From an uncultured Oscillibacter sp. (GTDB lineage Bacteria > Bacillota > Clostridia > Oscillospirales > Oscillospiraceae), in the NCBI GenBank assembly GCA_910577405.1, contig CAJTMG010000032.1, positions 1 to 24,956 of the forward strand: a stretch of DNA of 24,956 bases. The letters are read 5' to 3'. Both the position numbers and the translations under genes were made by a program. The notes beneath the pieces were generated by a model that was given only the letters and a program-made list of their open reading frames with translations, did no database searches and was not told where the DNA came from. Below are positions 1 to 7,541 of this stretch, piece by piece. Every line of letters begins with the position of its first letter. Position 1 is the first letter of the stretch.

Positions 1-233
1 GCCCACAGAGCTTTATTCCCTGTGGAGTAGTGTTTGTATGCGAACGTGTCGCACTGTTCCAAAACCCGTCGGCCCTTCTCGCTTTCCACAGGATCTTACG
101 AAACTGGTTCAAAGTCTGCCTGCCCTGTCCGGCGTTCAGGTATTCGCGGGCGGTCCATTCCGGCAGTCTGCGCTTTTTCTTTCCGATTCTTTCCGACAGC
201 ACAGGTTTTGTCGAAAAGCAGCCCGGAATCTTG
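1..233. other. Left-edge region, no confident gene
   Basis: No recognisable gene. On the minus strand one frame stays open from the end of the LtaS-like gene to the window edge. Its first possible start is a GTG at 202, which would give a basic, tryptophan-containing peptide of at least 67 residues that runs off the window. There is no Shine-Dalgarno sequence before the GTG, and I do not recognise the product. The other two minus frames contain stops. A short inverted repeat (CCACAG/CTGTGG) sits at about 4-25, without a T-run. Confidence 0.3.
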
Positions 234-2237
234 TCAATCTCCCGGCGGAAGGTTCATCTCTTCTGTAATATAATGCCGGCCATAAATGGCGTCGTAGATC
301 ACCGCATAACGAAGCTCCAGCAGCTCCTCCGCCTCCGGGGAGAGATTGGCTTCCTCACGGCCTCCGCTGGCGTTCCCCTGGCCGTCCACAAAGTAGAAGC
401 TCAGGTTTGTCATGGCCGCGTCCCGGGATACCAGATGCAAAAGCCGCCAGTACCGGGAAATGGGTCCGCCGGTCAGTTCCATCAATTGGGGTCCCAGCTT
501 GGTCACGCTGCTCTCCTGACGGGTCCCGGCCTGGCCGCGCAGCAGAGCAGGGTCGTTGGCCCAGATGAGATAATCCGTGGAATAGAGGTCGTTTACCTGT
601 TCCGGGGTCCATTTCAGGGCGTCGTTGGTGGGACAGAGACCCAGTTTCTTATAGATTTTATTTCCGTCGGGCATAAAGAGATTGGGCCTGTGGTCGCCGT
701 AGAAAACAACAATGGTGGGCTCGTCAATTTCCCGCAGCTGGTCCGTCAGCCAGCCCAGCGCCTGATCCGCCCTTGTGATGCCCTCCAGCATGACCCGGGC
801 CACGTCCTGTTCGGAGGGCAGAAGCAGGTCGGAGGACAGCTTGATCTGACATTCCCAATTGAACTTGTCCACGTCAAAGGGCTGGTGATTTTCCATGGTA
901 ATGCCGTACAGAAACGCCCGCTTTCCCTGTCCGTTCAGGGCTTTCATCCGCTCCAGCATCCCCTGGAAAAAATACTTGTCCCGCATATAATAGCCGCCGT
1001 AGACGCCCTCTGGAATCGAATAGCCAAAGTTCTGGATGTCCTCGGAAAAGTAAAGATTCTCAAAGCCCAGCATGGGATAGGTCACGGTACGGTTATACAA
1101 GCTGTCGTCAAAGCCGTGGAGCAGTTCGGCGGTATAATTTCCGGTTTTGGTATACTGTTCCGCGACGGAGTCAAAGCGCTGATAAACGGGGTCGTCCATA
1201 AAGCAGATATTGGTCCCCGGCGGGATGTCCAGACTGGTGAGGCCGTACAGCATGGAAAGCTCGATATAGCCAGTGCCGTAGCCCAGATGATGACTGTGGA
1301 ACACGCCGCTGACGCTCTCTTCCTCCAGGGCGTGGAAGTTCTCCAACGGGTCGGCGCTGAATTCCAGTCCTGTCAGCCGGTTCACGTCAAAGAAGGACTC
1401 GGAGAGAATCCAGATGATATTGGGCGTTTCCTGGGTGACGGGTTCTTCCTCCGCAAGAAGCTCGTCGATCCGGTGCAGGACCTGCCGCATATAGTCCTCC
1501 CCGTAGCTCTCCGGCGGCTCCATGCCCTGCAAAAAGGCGTCCCTCCAGAGGCTGACCGTCAGGCCATGGACGCTGTAATTCTCCACGGCATCGATACGGG
1601 TATAGAAATCCAGCCCCAGCCGTTCCGCCACAAGACCGGTGCCCTCAGAAGACCAAAAGAACACGGCAAAGGCAAGGGACACGCCGGCGGTCAGGAAGCG
1701 GACGGAACCTTTCAGGGCGGTGAGGCGTTGGGTCAGGGCCAGCAGGAGAATGCAGATACACAAGCCGATTGCCGCCTGCCAGAAGTCCTCAGGAAGAACC
1801 AGGTCGCCTGCCAGACCCGCCACGTCCCCCGCCTGCCCCGCAAGCCCGAAATCGGCCAGTTCCAGCGGCGTGCCGTTGATCTTGTTCTTGAACGCGTCCA
1901 CCTGCGCCAGTATCAGTCCCACAGCTCCTATGGGTATCCCCGCCAGCCAGAGCCGTCCGGTCAGCGCGCCCAGGACGTAGATGGGGACGGTGCAGATGAT
2001 CCAGGTCATGTAAAATCGTCCCGGGGAGGCCTCGGCCCAGATCCGGACTTCGTTCAGGGTCGTGCAGGGAATCAGCTGAACCGACACGGTGACGGCCAGT
2101 CCCATACAGACGGCAGCCAGGCTGAACAGCATCCATCTCAGCCAGGCCGGACCGATTGGCGCGCGCTTCCGCAAAAACGACCATCTTCCGCGAGGCTTCT
2201 CCTGCACTCTCTTCCCGCGGGACAGTCTCTTCTTCAT
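234..2237 (-). CDS. LtaS-family membrane sulfatase (lipoteichoic acid synthase-like)
   Basis: A 667-residue membrane-anchored phosphoglycerol transferase/sulfatase-fold protein. The N-terminal third has about five hydrophobic segments (near 32-54, 74-95, 97-112, 153-170 and 180-197), the LtaS layout. The extracytoplasmic alkaline-phosphatase-fold domain follows from about 272. Its metal and catalytic elements are visible: E280 in WILSESFFD, T322 in GYGTGYIELS as the probable nucleophile, H451 in TMENHQPFD, and D515-H516 in FYGDHRPNL. Known LtaS enzymes polymerise glycerol phosphate from phosphatidylglycerol outside the membrane. Whether this one makes lipoteichoic acid or modifies another polymer cannot be told from sequence. 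The start is ATG at 2237, preceded by a G-rich Shine-Dalgarno (GGGGG, 7 nt away). It lies 94 bp downstream of glyS with no obvious terminator between them, so it may be read with glyS. Confidence 0.93.
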   Translation of the reverse strand: MKKRLSRGKRVQEKPRGRWSFLRKRAPIGPAWLRWMLFSLAAVCMGLAVTVSVQLIPCTTLNEVRIWAEASPGRFYMTWIICTVPIYVLGALTGRLWLAGIPIGAVGLILAQVDAFKNKINGTPLELADFGLAGQAGDVAGLAGDLVLPEDFWQAAIGLCICILLLALTQRLTALKGSVRFLTAGVSLAFAVFFWSSEGTGLVAERLGLDFYTRIDAVENYSVHGLTVSLWRDAFLQGMEPPESYGEDYMRQVLHRIDELLAEEEPVTQETPNIIWILSESFFDVNRLTGLEFSADPLENFHALEEESVSGVFHSHHLGYGTGYIELSMLYGLTSLDIPPGTNICFMDDPVYQRFDSVAEQYTKTGNYTAELLHGFDDSLYNRTVTYPMLGFENLYFSEDIQNFGYSIPEGVYGGYYMRDKYFFQGMLERMKALNGQGKRAFLYGITMENHQPFDVDKFNWECQIKLSSDLLLPSEQDVARVMLEGITRADQALGWLTDQLREIDEPTIVVFYGDHRPNLFMPDGNKIYKKLGLCPTNDALKWTPEQVNDLYSTDYLIWANDPALLRGQAGTRQESSVTKLGPQLMELTGGPISRYWRLLHLVSRDAAMTNLSFYFVDGQGNASGGREEANLSPEAEELLELRYAVIYDAIYGRHYITEEMNLPPGD

Positions 2238-2331
2238 TCATAAACCCCCAGTCTGAAAGAGGAATCAGGAATCTTTTGAAAAACAGAAGCCCTCCAAAAA
2301 ATCCCCGATTCCATTTGTTAGACGGCTGATA

Positions 2332-3747
2332 TCAATACGCCAGTTTCTCGGCAAGGTAGTCCCGGAGCTGGTCAATGGGAATCCGGACCTGGGCCATGGA
2401 ATCCCGTTCCCGGACAGTCACGCAGTTGTCGGCGGGGTCCTTTTCGGTGCCTACGGTGGCAAAGTCCACGGTGACGCAGTAGGGGGTGCCGATCTCGTCT
2501 TCCCGGCGGTAGCGCTTGCCGATGGAGCCGGTTTCGTCAAAGTCCACCATCCAGTCCTTGGAGAGCATCTGCTGGATTTCCTGTGCCTTGCCGCTGAGCT
2601 TCTTGCTGAGGGGCAGGACGGCGACTTTGAAGGGCGCAATGGCGGGATGGAAACGCATCACGGTCCGAACGTCGTTCTTGGCCTCGTCCACTACTTCCTC
2701 GTCGTAGGCTTCCACCAGCAGAGCAAGGGTCATACGGTCCGCGCCCAGGGAGGGTTCGATGACGTAGGGGACATAACGCTCGTTGGTCTCAGGGTCAAAG
2801 TAGCTGAGGTCTTTGCCGGAGTGCTTCTGATGCTGGCTGAGGTCGTAATCCGTACGGTCCGCCACGCCCCAGAGCTCGCCCCAGCCGAAGGGGAACAGAT
2901 ACTCAAAGTCGGTGGTCGCCTTGGAGTAGAAGGCCAGCTCTTCCGGCTCGTGGTCACGCAGACGCAGATTCTCTTCCTTGATGTTCAGGCCAATCAGCCA
3001 ATCATGGCAGTAAGTCCGCCAATACTGGAACCATTCCAGGTCCGTGTTGGGCTTGCAGAAGAACTCCAGTTCCATCTGCTCAAATTCCCGGATACGGAAG
3101 ATAAAGTTTCCGGGGGTGATCTCATTCCGGAAGCTCTTGCCTACCTGACAGACGCCAAAGGGGAGCTTCCGGCGGGTGGTTCTCTGGATGGCGGGGAAGT
3201 TGACAAAGATGCCCTGAGCGGTTTCCGGGCGGAGATAGACCTCGTTGGCAGTGTCTTCCGTAACGCCTTGATGGGTCTTGAACATCAGGTTGAATCTCCG
3301 GATATCGGTAAAATCGCTCTTGCCGCAGCCGGGGCAGGGGACATTCTTCTCCCGGATAAAGGTGACAAGGTCCTCCTGGGTCATGGCTTCCACGTTTACA
3401 TCCAGATTGTTCCCCTGCACGTAGCCCTCTACCAGCTTGTCAGCGCGGTGACGCATTTTGCAGGCCTTGCAGTCAATCAGGGGGTCGTTGAAGGTGGACA
3501 CGTGGCCCGACGCGACCCAGACTTCGGGATTCATCAGGATGGCGGCGTCAAGACCTACGTTATACGGGTTCTCCTGCACGAACTTCTTCCACCAGGCGCG
3601 CTTGACGTTGTTCTTCAGCTCCACTCCCAGAGGGCCGTAATCCCAGCTGTTGGCGAGACCGCCGTAAATCTCGCTGCCAGGGAACACAAAGCCCCGGTTC
3701 TTGCAGAGCGCCACCACATTTTCCATGGTTTTCTGTTTGTTGTCCAT
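2332..3747 (-). CDS. glyS: Glycyl-tRNA synthetase, homodimeric class II type
   Basis: A 471-residue enzyme that attaches glycine to tRNA-Gly. It is the single-chain alpha2 type, not the alpha/beta type of many other bacteria. Visible signatures are an N-terminal GFVFPGSEIYGG, motif 2 with FRNEITPGNFIFRIREFEQM, and motif 3 with PSLGADRMTLALL. A zinc-type cysteine pair occurs in PCPGCGKSDF. The C-terminal anticodon-binding domain begins near PFKVAVLPLS. A longer reading from a TTG at 3756 is possible, but that codon abuts the Shine-Dalgarno AAAGGAG. ATG at 3747 has the ideal 9-nt spacing and is chosen. Expression is under the T-box leader immediately upstream. Confidence 0.97.
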   Translation of the reverse strand: MDNKQKTMENVVALCKNRGFVFPGSEIYGGLANSWDYGPLGVELKNNVKRAWWKKFVQENPYNVGLDAAILMNPEVWVASGHVSTFNDPLIDCKACKMRHRADKLVEGYVQGNNLDVNVEAMTQEDLVTFIREKNVPCPGCGKSDFTDIRRFNLMFKTHQGVTEDTANEVYLRPETAQGIFVNFPAIQRTTRRKLPFGVCQVGKSFRNEITPGNFIFRIREFEQMELEFFCKPNTDLEWFQYWRTYCHDWLIGLNIKEENLRLRDHEPEELAFYSKATTDFEYLFPFGWGELWGVADRTDYDLSQHQKHSGKDLSYFDPETNERYVPYVIEPSLGADRMTLALLVEAYDEEVVDEAKNDVRTVMRFHPAIAPFKVAVLPLSKKLSGKAQEIQQMLSKDWMVDFDETGSIGKRYRREDEIGTPYCVTVDFATVGTEKDPADNCVTVRERDSMAQVRIPIDQLRDYLAEKLAY

Positions 3748-3805
3748 AAAAAGCAACTCCTTTAATATAACATAGCAGTGACTTGAGAGCCGCTGCCGGC
3801 ATCAC

Positions 3806-4050
3806 GAATAAAAACGCCCCGAGCCGTAGGAATTGGCTCAGGGCGAACAAAAGTCCGTGGTTCCACCTGAATTCGCGTAAAAGCAACGCGCACTCTGACC
3901 GGTAACGGCGGCGTCCGGCGGGGCATTTCCTCCCCACAGCTCACAGGGCGCCTTCACTGCTTCACCGGTAGGGCTTGCAGCATCCGCCCTCTCTCTTCAC
4001 CGGCGTGACAGCAGCTACTCTTCCCTCTCACGGCCTTTTATATTCGATTA
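3806..4050 (-). promoter_or_regulatory. T-box leader riboswitch of glyS
   Basis: This is an untranslated leader of about 300 nt that should sense uncharged tRNA-Gly. The conserved T-box core AGGTGGAACCACGG is at 3855-3868 on the minus strand. Immediately downstream is a terminator hairpin with arms 3835-3844 and 3816-3825 (GCCCTGAGCC/GGCTCGGGGC) and a T-run at 3807-3814. Its 5' arm would compete with the antiterminator. Upstream, the GAAGAGTAG and GAGAGAGGG elements and a distal TGCTGCAAGCCC loop look like Stem I. A GGC glycine codon at 3950-3952 is in a plausible specifier position, but I did not fold the RNA. Confidence 0.93.
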
Positions 4051-4056
4051 AGTGAC

Positions 4057-4085
4057 ACTGTAGCATTTTTCCATTGGATTGTCAA
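4057..4085 (-). promoter_or_regulatory. Sigma-A-type promoter of glyS
   Basis: The minus strand has a perfect -35 TTGACA (4080-4085), a 17-nt spacer and -10 TACAGT (4057-4062). Transcription would start near 4050, directly in front of the T-box leader. Confidence 0.85.
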
Positions 4086-4181
4086 GCATTTTCGCGGCGC
4101 ATTGTTTCGGACGAGCCGGTTTCAATGGAAAGAATCCTCCTTGCCGTGATTTCAGACAGACCGGCACGGCGTTTGTCCTTG

Positions 4182-4763
4182 TCATAAGCCCGATACTTTT
4201 CCGGTCCAGTTCAGACAGGCCAGGATCGCGCCGGCTTCCGAAGTGAGAATTTCCCGCGTTACAGGCCCGCCGTTGTTCCGGTCCATGAATTTCAGTATGA
4301 CCCTTCCGTTTTTCGTACGGTGGGCTTTCACGTTTCGCAGACGCTCCAGGCGCAGAATCGGTTTCCAGGACGAATTCGTGACAAAAAGCCATTTTTCCCC
4401 TATCAATATCCTTCCATCGGCAAACCTGGCGGCGCGCTCCAGATCCCGTTCCACCAGCTCCAGCATCGCCCTTCTGGATAAAGCCCTTTCTGCCTCCGAA
4501 AGCTCCGCGCGAATAAACGTACACAGGTTTGAACGCTCCGGACAAATCAACACCAGCAGTCCGCGGGTTGTAAGATAGACGCCGGCGGCAAGACAAAAGA
4601 GGATGATGGGGATAGCCAGTGGGAGCATCCGCACGTCTTTCAGCACGCCTGTAACCCATTCCAGCCAGAAGAAGCCCGCTCCTCCCAGCAGCGCCGCCGG
4701 TCCAATCAGCAGGCTTTTCGTTCGCTCCCTCCGGATATACGCCGCGCAGACTCCCTTTTTCAT
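4182..4763 (-). CDS. Unknown two-TM membrane protein
   Basis: A 193-residue protein I do not recognise. Two hydrophobic segments (about 18-36 and 46-73) are separated by a short charged turn. A cytoplasmic-looking hydrophilic domain of about 120 residues follows, rich in Arg, Glu and Leu. It includes an acidic/basic helix (about residues 88-112) and a beta-rich part around WLFVTNSSWKPILRLERL. The layout resembles small membrane proteins with a PH-like tail domain, but this is only a shape argument. ATG at 4763 has AGAGGTG upstream. The gene lies 74 bp after nadE and may be its downstream partner, although a TATACT hexamer in the gap could be a separate -10. A competing frame (4048-4770) lacks the hydrophobic pattern and is rejected. 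Confidence 0.8.
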   Translation of the reverse strand: MKKGVCAAYIRRERTKSLLIGPAALLGGAGFFWLEWVTGVLKDVRMLPLAIPIILFCLAAGVYLTTRGLLVLICPERSNLCTFIRAELSEAERALSRRAMLELVERDLERAARFADGRILIGEKWLFVTNSSWKPILRLERLRNVKAHRTKNGRVILKFMDRNNGGPVTREILTSEAGAILACLNWTGKVSGL

Positions 4764-4837
4764 CCCGCACCTCTTTTATCCCGCACCCCAGTATAATCAG
4801 AACACCCTCTTACCTGACACATTCCTGATGCAACAGC

Positions 4838-6748
4838 TTACTCCAGCGCTTCTGCCTCCGCAAGCCAGAGGTTCGCCTTTGCGTCGGAGGGCATCCGCCA
4901 ATCGCCTCGGGGGGACAGCGCCACCGTGCCTACCTTGGGGCCGTCGGGGAGGCAATTGCGCTTGAACTGCTGGGAGAAGAAGCGGCGGTAGAAGATTTTC
5001 AGCCATTTGAGAATTACGTCCCGGCTGTAGCGTTTTCCAAGGGCGTAATCAGCCAGACGGAAGACCTTGGCGGGAGAGAAGCCCCAGCGGAGGACGTAGT
5101 ATAGGAAGAAGTCATGCAGCTCGTAAGGCCCTACCAGATCCTCGGTCCGCTGGCTGATCTCTCCCTGTACGGCGGGCAGCAGCTCGGGTGAAACGGGAGT
5201 GTCCAGAATGTCCTCCAACACGTCGTGAAGCCCTTCGTCGTCCTCGGCGGACAGATAGCCTACCAGATAGCGCACCAGCGTCTTGGGAATGGACGCGTTT
5301 ACCCCGTACATACTCATATGGTCGCCATTGTAGGTACACCAGCCCAGGGCAAGCTCGCTGAGGTCCCCTGTGCCGATGACAATGCCGCCGGTGTCGTTGG
5401 CAATGTCCATCAGAACCTGGGTCCGCTCCCGGGCCTGGGCGTTCTCGTAGGCGACGTTATGATCCTCCGGGTCGTGGCCGATATCCCGAAAATGACTGCG
5501 CACCGTCTGGGAAATGTCCACTGTCCGGAGTACCACGCCCATCTTTTCCGCCAGAATCACAGCGTTGTTCTTTGTCCGGTCCGTGGTCCCGAAACAGGGC
5601 ATGGTCACGGCAATGATATCAATCATGGGCCGGTCCAGCATCTTCATGGCAAGGCCGGTGATCAGAACCGCAAGGGTAGAGTCCAGCCCGCCGGAAAGCC
5701 CTACAACAGCAGTCCGCGCTCCGGAATGGGCCAGCCGTTCTTTCAGACCCAGGGAGGCAATCAGAAGAATCTCCCTGCATCGCGCGTCCCGTTCCTCTCT
5801 GCCTTCGGGGACAAAGGGCATTGGAGAAACATGACGGGTCAGCTTTGTGTCCGTAGGATAGAGGGAGAAGCAGACGCCGGTTTCGGACATCCTGCGGGGT
5901 TCCAACGTCTGGGTCCTACGGCGTTCGTAGGCAAGCCGCTGCACATCGACCTCCGAAATCAGCATCCCGCCCTCAAAGCGCCGTTCGGCAAGAATCATTC
6001 CGTTTTCCGCAATGAGCTGGTGCGCGCCAAAGACCAGATCAGATGTGGATTCCCCGGCTCCCGCGCTGGCGTAGGCGTAGCCGCAGAGAAGCTTCGCGCT
6101 CTGCATGGAGACAAGCTGACGGCGGTACGCATCCTTGCCAAGGACCTCGTTGCTGGCGGAGAGATTGCCGATAAAAGTCGCGCCGTTTTTGGCCATCTGA
6201 ATAGACGGGCTGTCAGGCGACCAGAGGTCCTCGCAGATTTCAAAGCCCAGCACCAGCTCCGGAATCTCGCTGCACCAGAAGAGCTGTCCCGCGCCGAAAA
6301 GCACCGTCTGCCCGCAAACGTGGTCCACAAAGAAAGGCTTGCAGTTGGGGGCGGGGGCGAACCAGCGTTTTTCGTAAAATTCGCCGTAATTGGGCAGATA
6401 GCTTTTCGGTACGACGCCCAGGATTTCGCCTCTTTGTATAATCGCCGCGCAGTTATACAGATTGTTCTGTATCCGCAGGGGCAGTCCTACAGCAGTCACT
6501 ACCTCCAGGTTCCGGGTCGCGGCCAGCACGGTGCAAAGGGCCTCCTCCGCCCCCCGCAGCAAGGGTTCCTGACAGAACAGATCCCCGCAGCTGTAGCCCG
6601 TCAGCCCCAACTCCGGCAAAATCAGGACCTTTACGCCAGCCCGTTCCGCGGCCCGCATCATGGAAAAGGTCTGTTCGGCGTTAAACATACAGTCGGCCAG
6701 ACGGAGCTTGGGCGCGCCGCAGGCAACCGGTATAAATCCATCCTTCAT
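4838..6748 (-). CDS. nadE: Glutamine-dependent NAD+ synthetase
   Basis: A 636-residue two-domain enzyme that makes NAD+ from nicotinate adenine dinucleotide, using ammonia released from glutamine. The N-terminal nitrilase-type amidase domain shows its Glu-Lys-Cys triad: E46 in LPELGLTGYS, K115 in VPKSYLPNYGE, and C172 in GFEICEDLWSP. The C-terminal synthetase domain has the ATP-pyrophosphatase loop LSGGLDST at 351-358 and the conserved GTGDLSELALGWCTYNGD. Length fits the long glutamine-dependent class. An upstream in-frame extension to 6853 exists, but ATG at 6748 has a textbook AGGAGG Shine-Dalgarno 8 nt away, and the extension covers the promoter. The gene is transcribed from its own promoter just downstream of the rnhA terminator. 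Confidence 0.97.
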   Translation of the reverse strand: MKDGFIPVACGAPKLRLADCMFNAEQTFSMMRAAERAGVKVLILPELGLTGYSCGDLFCQEPLLRGAEEALCTVLAATRNLEVVTAVGLPLRIQNNLYNCAAIIQRGEILGVVPKSYLPNYGEFYEKRWFAPAPNCKPFFVDHVCGQTVLFGAGQLFWCSEIPELVLGFEICEDLWSPDSPSIQMAKNGATFIGNLSASNEVLGKDAYRRQLVSMQSAKLLCGYAYASAGAGESTSDLVFGAHQLIAENGMILAERRFEGGMLISEVDVQRLAYERRRTQTLEPRRMSETGVCFSLYPTDTKLTRHVSPMPFVPEGREERDARCREILLIASLGLKERLAHSGARTAVVGLSGGLDSTLAVLITGLAMKMLDRPMIDIIAVTMPCFGTTDRTKNNAVILAEKMGVVLRTVDISQTVRSHFRDIGHDPEDHNVAYENAQARERTQVLMDIANDTGGIVIGTGDLSELALGWCTYNGDHMSMYGVNASIPKTLVRYLVGYLSAEDDEGLHDVLEDILDTPVSPELLPAVQGEISQRTEDLVGPYELHDFFLYYVLRWGFSPAKVFRLADYALGKRYSRDVILKWLKIFYRRFFSQQFKRNCLPDGPKVGTVALSPRGDWRMPSDAKANLWLAEAEALE

Positions 6749-6799
6749 GGTAAGACCTCCTGAAAACGCCCCTGTCAAGGACGCTCGAATTACTTCCCT

Positions 6800-6828
6800 A
6801 TTGTATACCTTTTCCCGCGTCTTTACAA
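6800..6828 (-). promoter_or_regulatory. Promoter of nadE
   Basis: The minus strand has -35 TTGTAA (6823-6828), a 17-nt spacer and -10 TACAAT (6800-6805). It lies right at the end of the T-run of the preceding terminator and about 50 bp before the nadE start. Confidence 0.75.
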
Positions 6829-6829
6829 G

Positions 6830-6865
6830 AATAAAAACAGAAAGACGGACCATCAGCGGCCCGTC
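6830..6865 (-). terminator. Intrinsic terminator after rnhA
   Basis: On the minus strand GACGGGCC (6858-6865) pairs with GGTCCGTC (6844-6851) around a 6-nt loop, followed by TTTCTGTTTTTATTC. It separates the gyrase/rnhA transcript from nadE. Confidence 0.85.
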
Positions 6866-7017
6866 AATCTGTGTGTGTTTATTTTAGGAGGGAGAAAACG
6901 CATCGGGCTGGGAGGACCCTTTGCAAGTATTAAGATAAACCATAATTTTTGCGGAATTGTGTTTTCCGTGTAAACAGTTTATGAATGGAAAACAAACATA
7001 TTATGAATAGGGGCAAT

Positions 7018-7455
7018 TTACAGGAACTTCCTGCTTTCGGCCACGGCAAGCTCGTCGCAGCGGTTGTTATAGGGGTTCTCCGCGTGGCCCTTCACCCAGT
7101 GGTAATGAAGCTCGTGTATGCCGGTCAACTGGAGCAGTTTTTCCCAGAGGTCGGGATTCAGGGCGGGCTTTTTGTCGGATTTCACCCAGCCCCGTTTCTG
7201 CCAGCCTTTGGCCCAGCCCTTCTCCAGCGCGTCAATGACATATTTGGAATCGGACCACAATTCCACCCGGCAGGGCTCCTTCAGGACCTCCAGCGCGGAG
7301 ATCACAGCCGTCAGTTCCATGCGGTTGTTGGTGGTCCGGGCCTCTCCGCCGGAAAGCTCCCGCTGGTGTTCGCCGTAAATCAGCACCGCCCCCCAGCCTC
7401 CCGGTCCAGGATTCCCGGAGCACGCGCCGTCGGTGTAGATGGTTACTGTTTTCAT
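7018..7455 (-). CDS. rnhA: Ribonuclease HI
   Basis: A 145-residue type 1 RNase H that cuts the RNA strand of RNA-DNA hybrids, including R-loops and primer remnants. All four metal-binding acidic residues are visible: D9 in YTDGACSGNPG, E47 in RMELTA, D69 in SDSKYV, and D134 in NRCDELA. The catalytic histidine is H124 in VKGHAENPYN. The basic handle loop (KGWQKRGWVKSDKK) is of the E. coli kind. ATG at 7455 gives the family length, with GGAGG 12 nt upstream. A TTG at 7545 would extend it by 30 basic residues and overlap the gyrA stop as TTGA. That is possible but less likely. It sits 86 bp after gyrA and probably shares its transcript. Confidence 0.96.
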   Translation of the reverse strand: MKTVTIYTDGACSGNPGPGGWGAVLIYGEHQRELSGGEARTTNNRMELTAVISALEVLKEPCRVELWSDSKYVIDALEKGWAKGWQKRGWVKSDKKPALNPDLWEKLLQLTGIHELHYHWVKGHAENPYNNRCDELAVAESRKFL

Positions 7456-7541
7456 TTTCAGTCTCTTCCTCCATTTCCTCAAAAAAGAGCAGACCTTCCG
7501 GATTTGCCTCTCAAGCCAGACTCCTTTTATATGAAAATGGT

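Noticed and set aside
30..2243. 737-codon open frame on the plus strand opposite the LtaS-like gene
   Set aside because: The antisense of a clear sulfatase gene; no family pattern, produced by GC-rich codon bias.
4048..4770. 240-codon minus frame overlapping the two-TM protein
   Set aside because: It runs into the glyS promoter, lacks a coherent composition, and the overlapping frame has proper membrane segments and a ribosome site.
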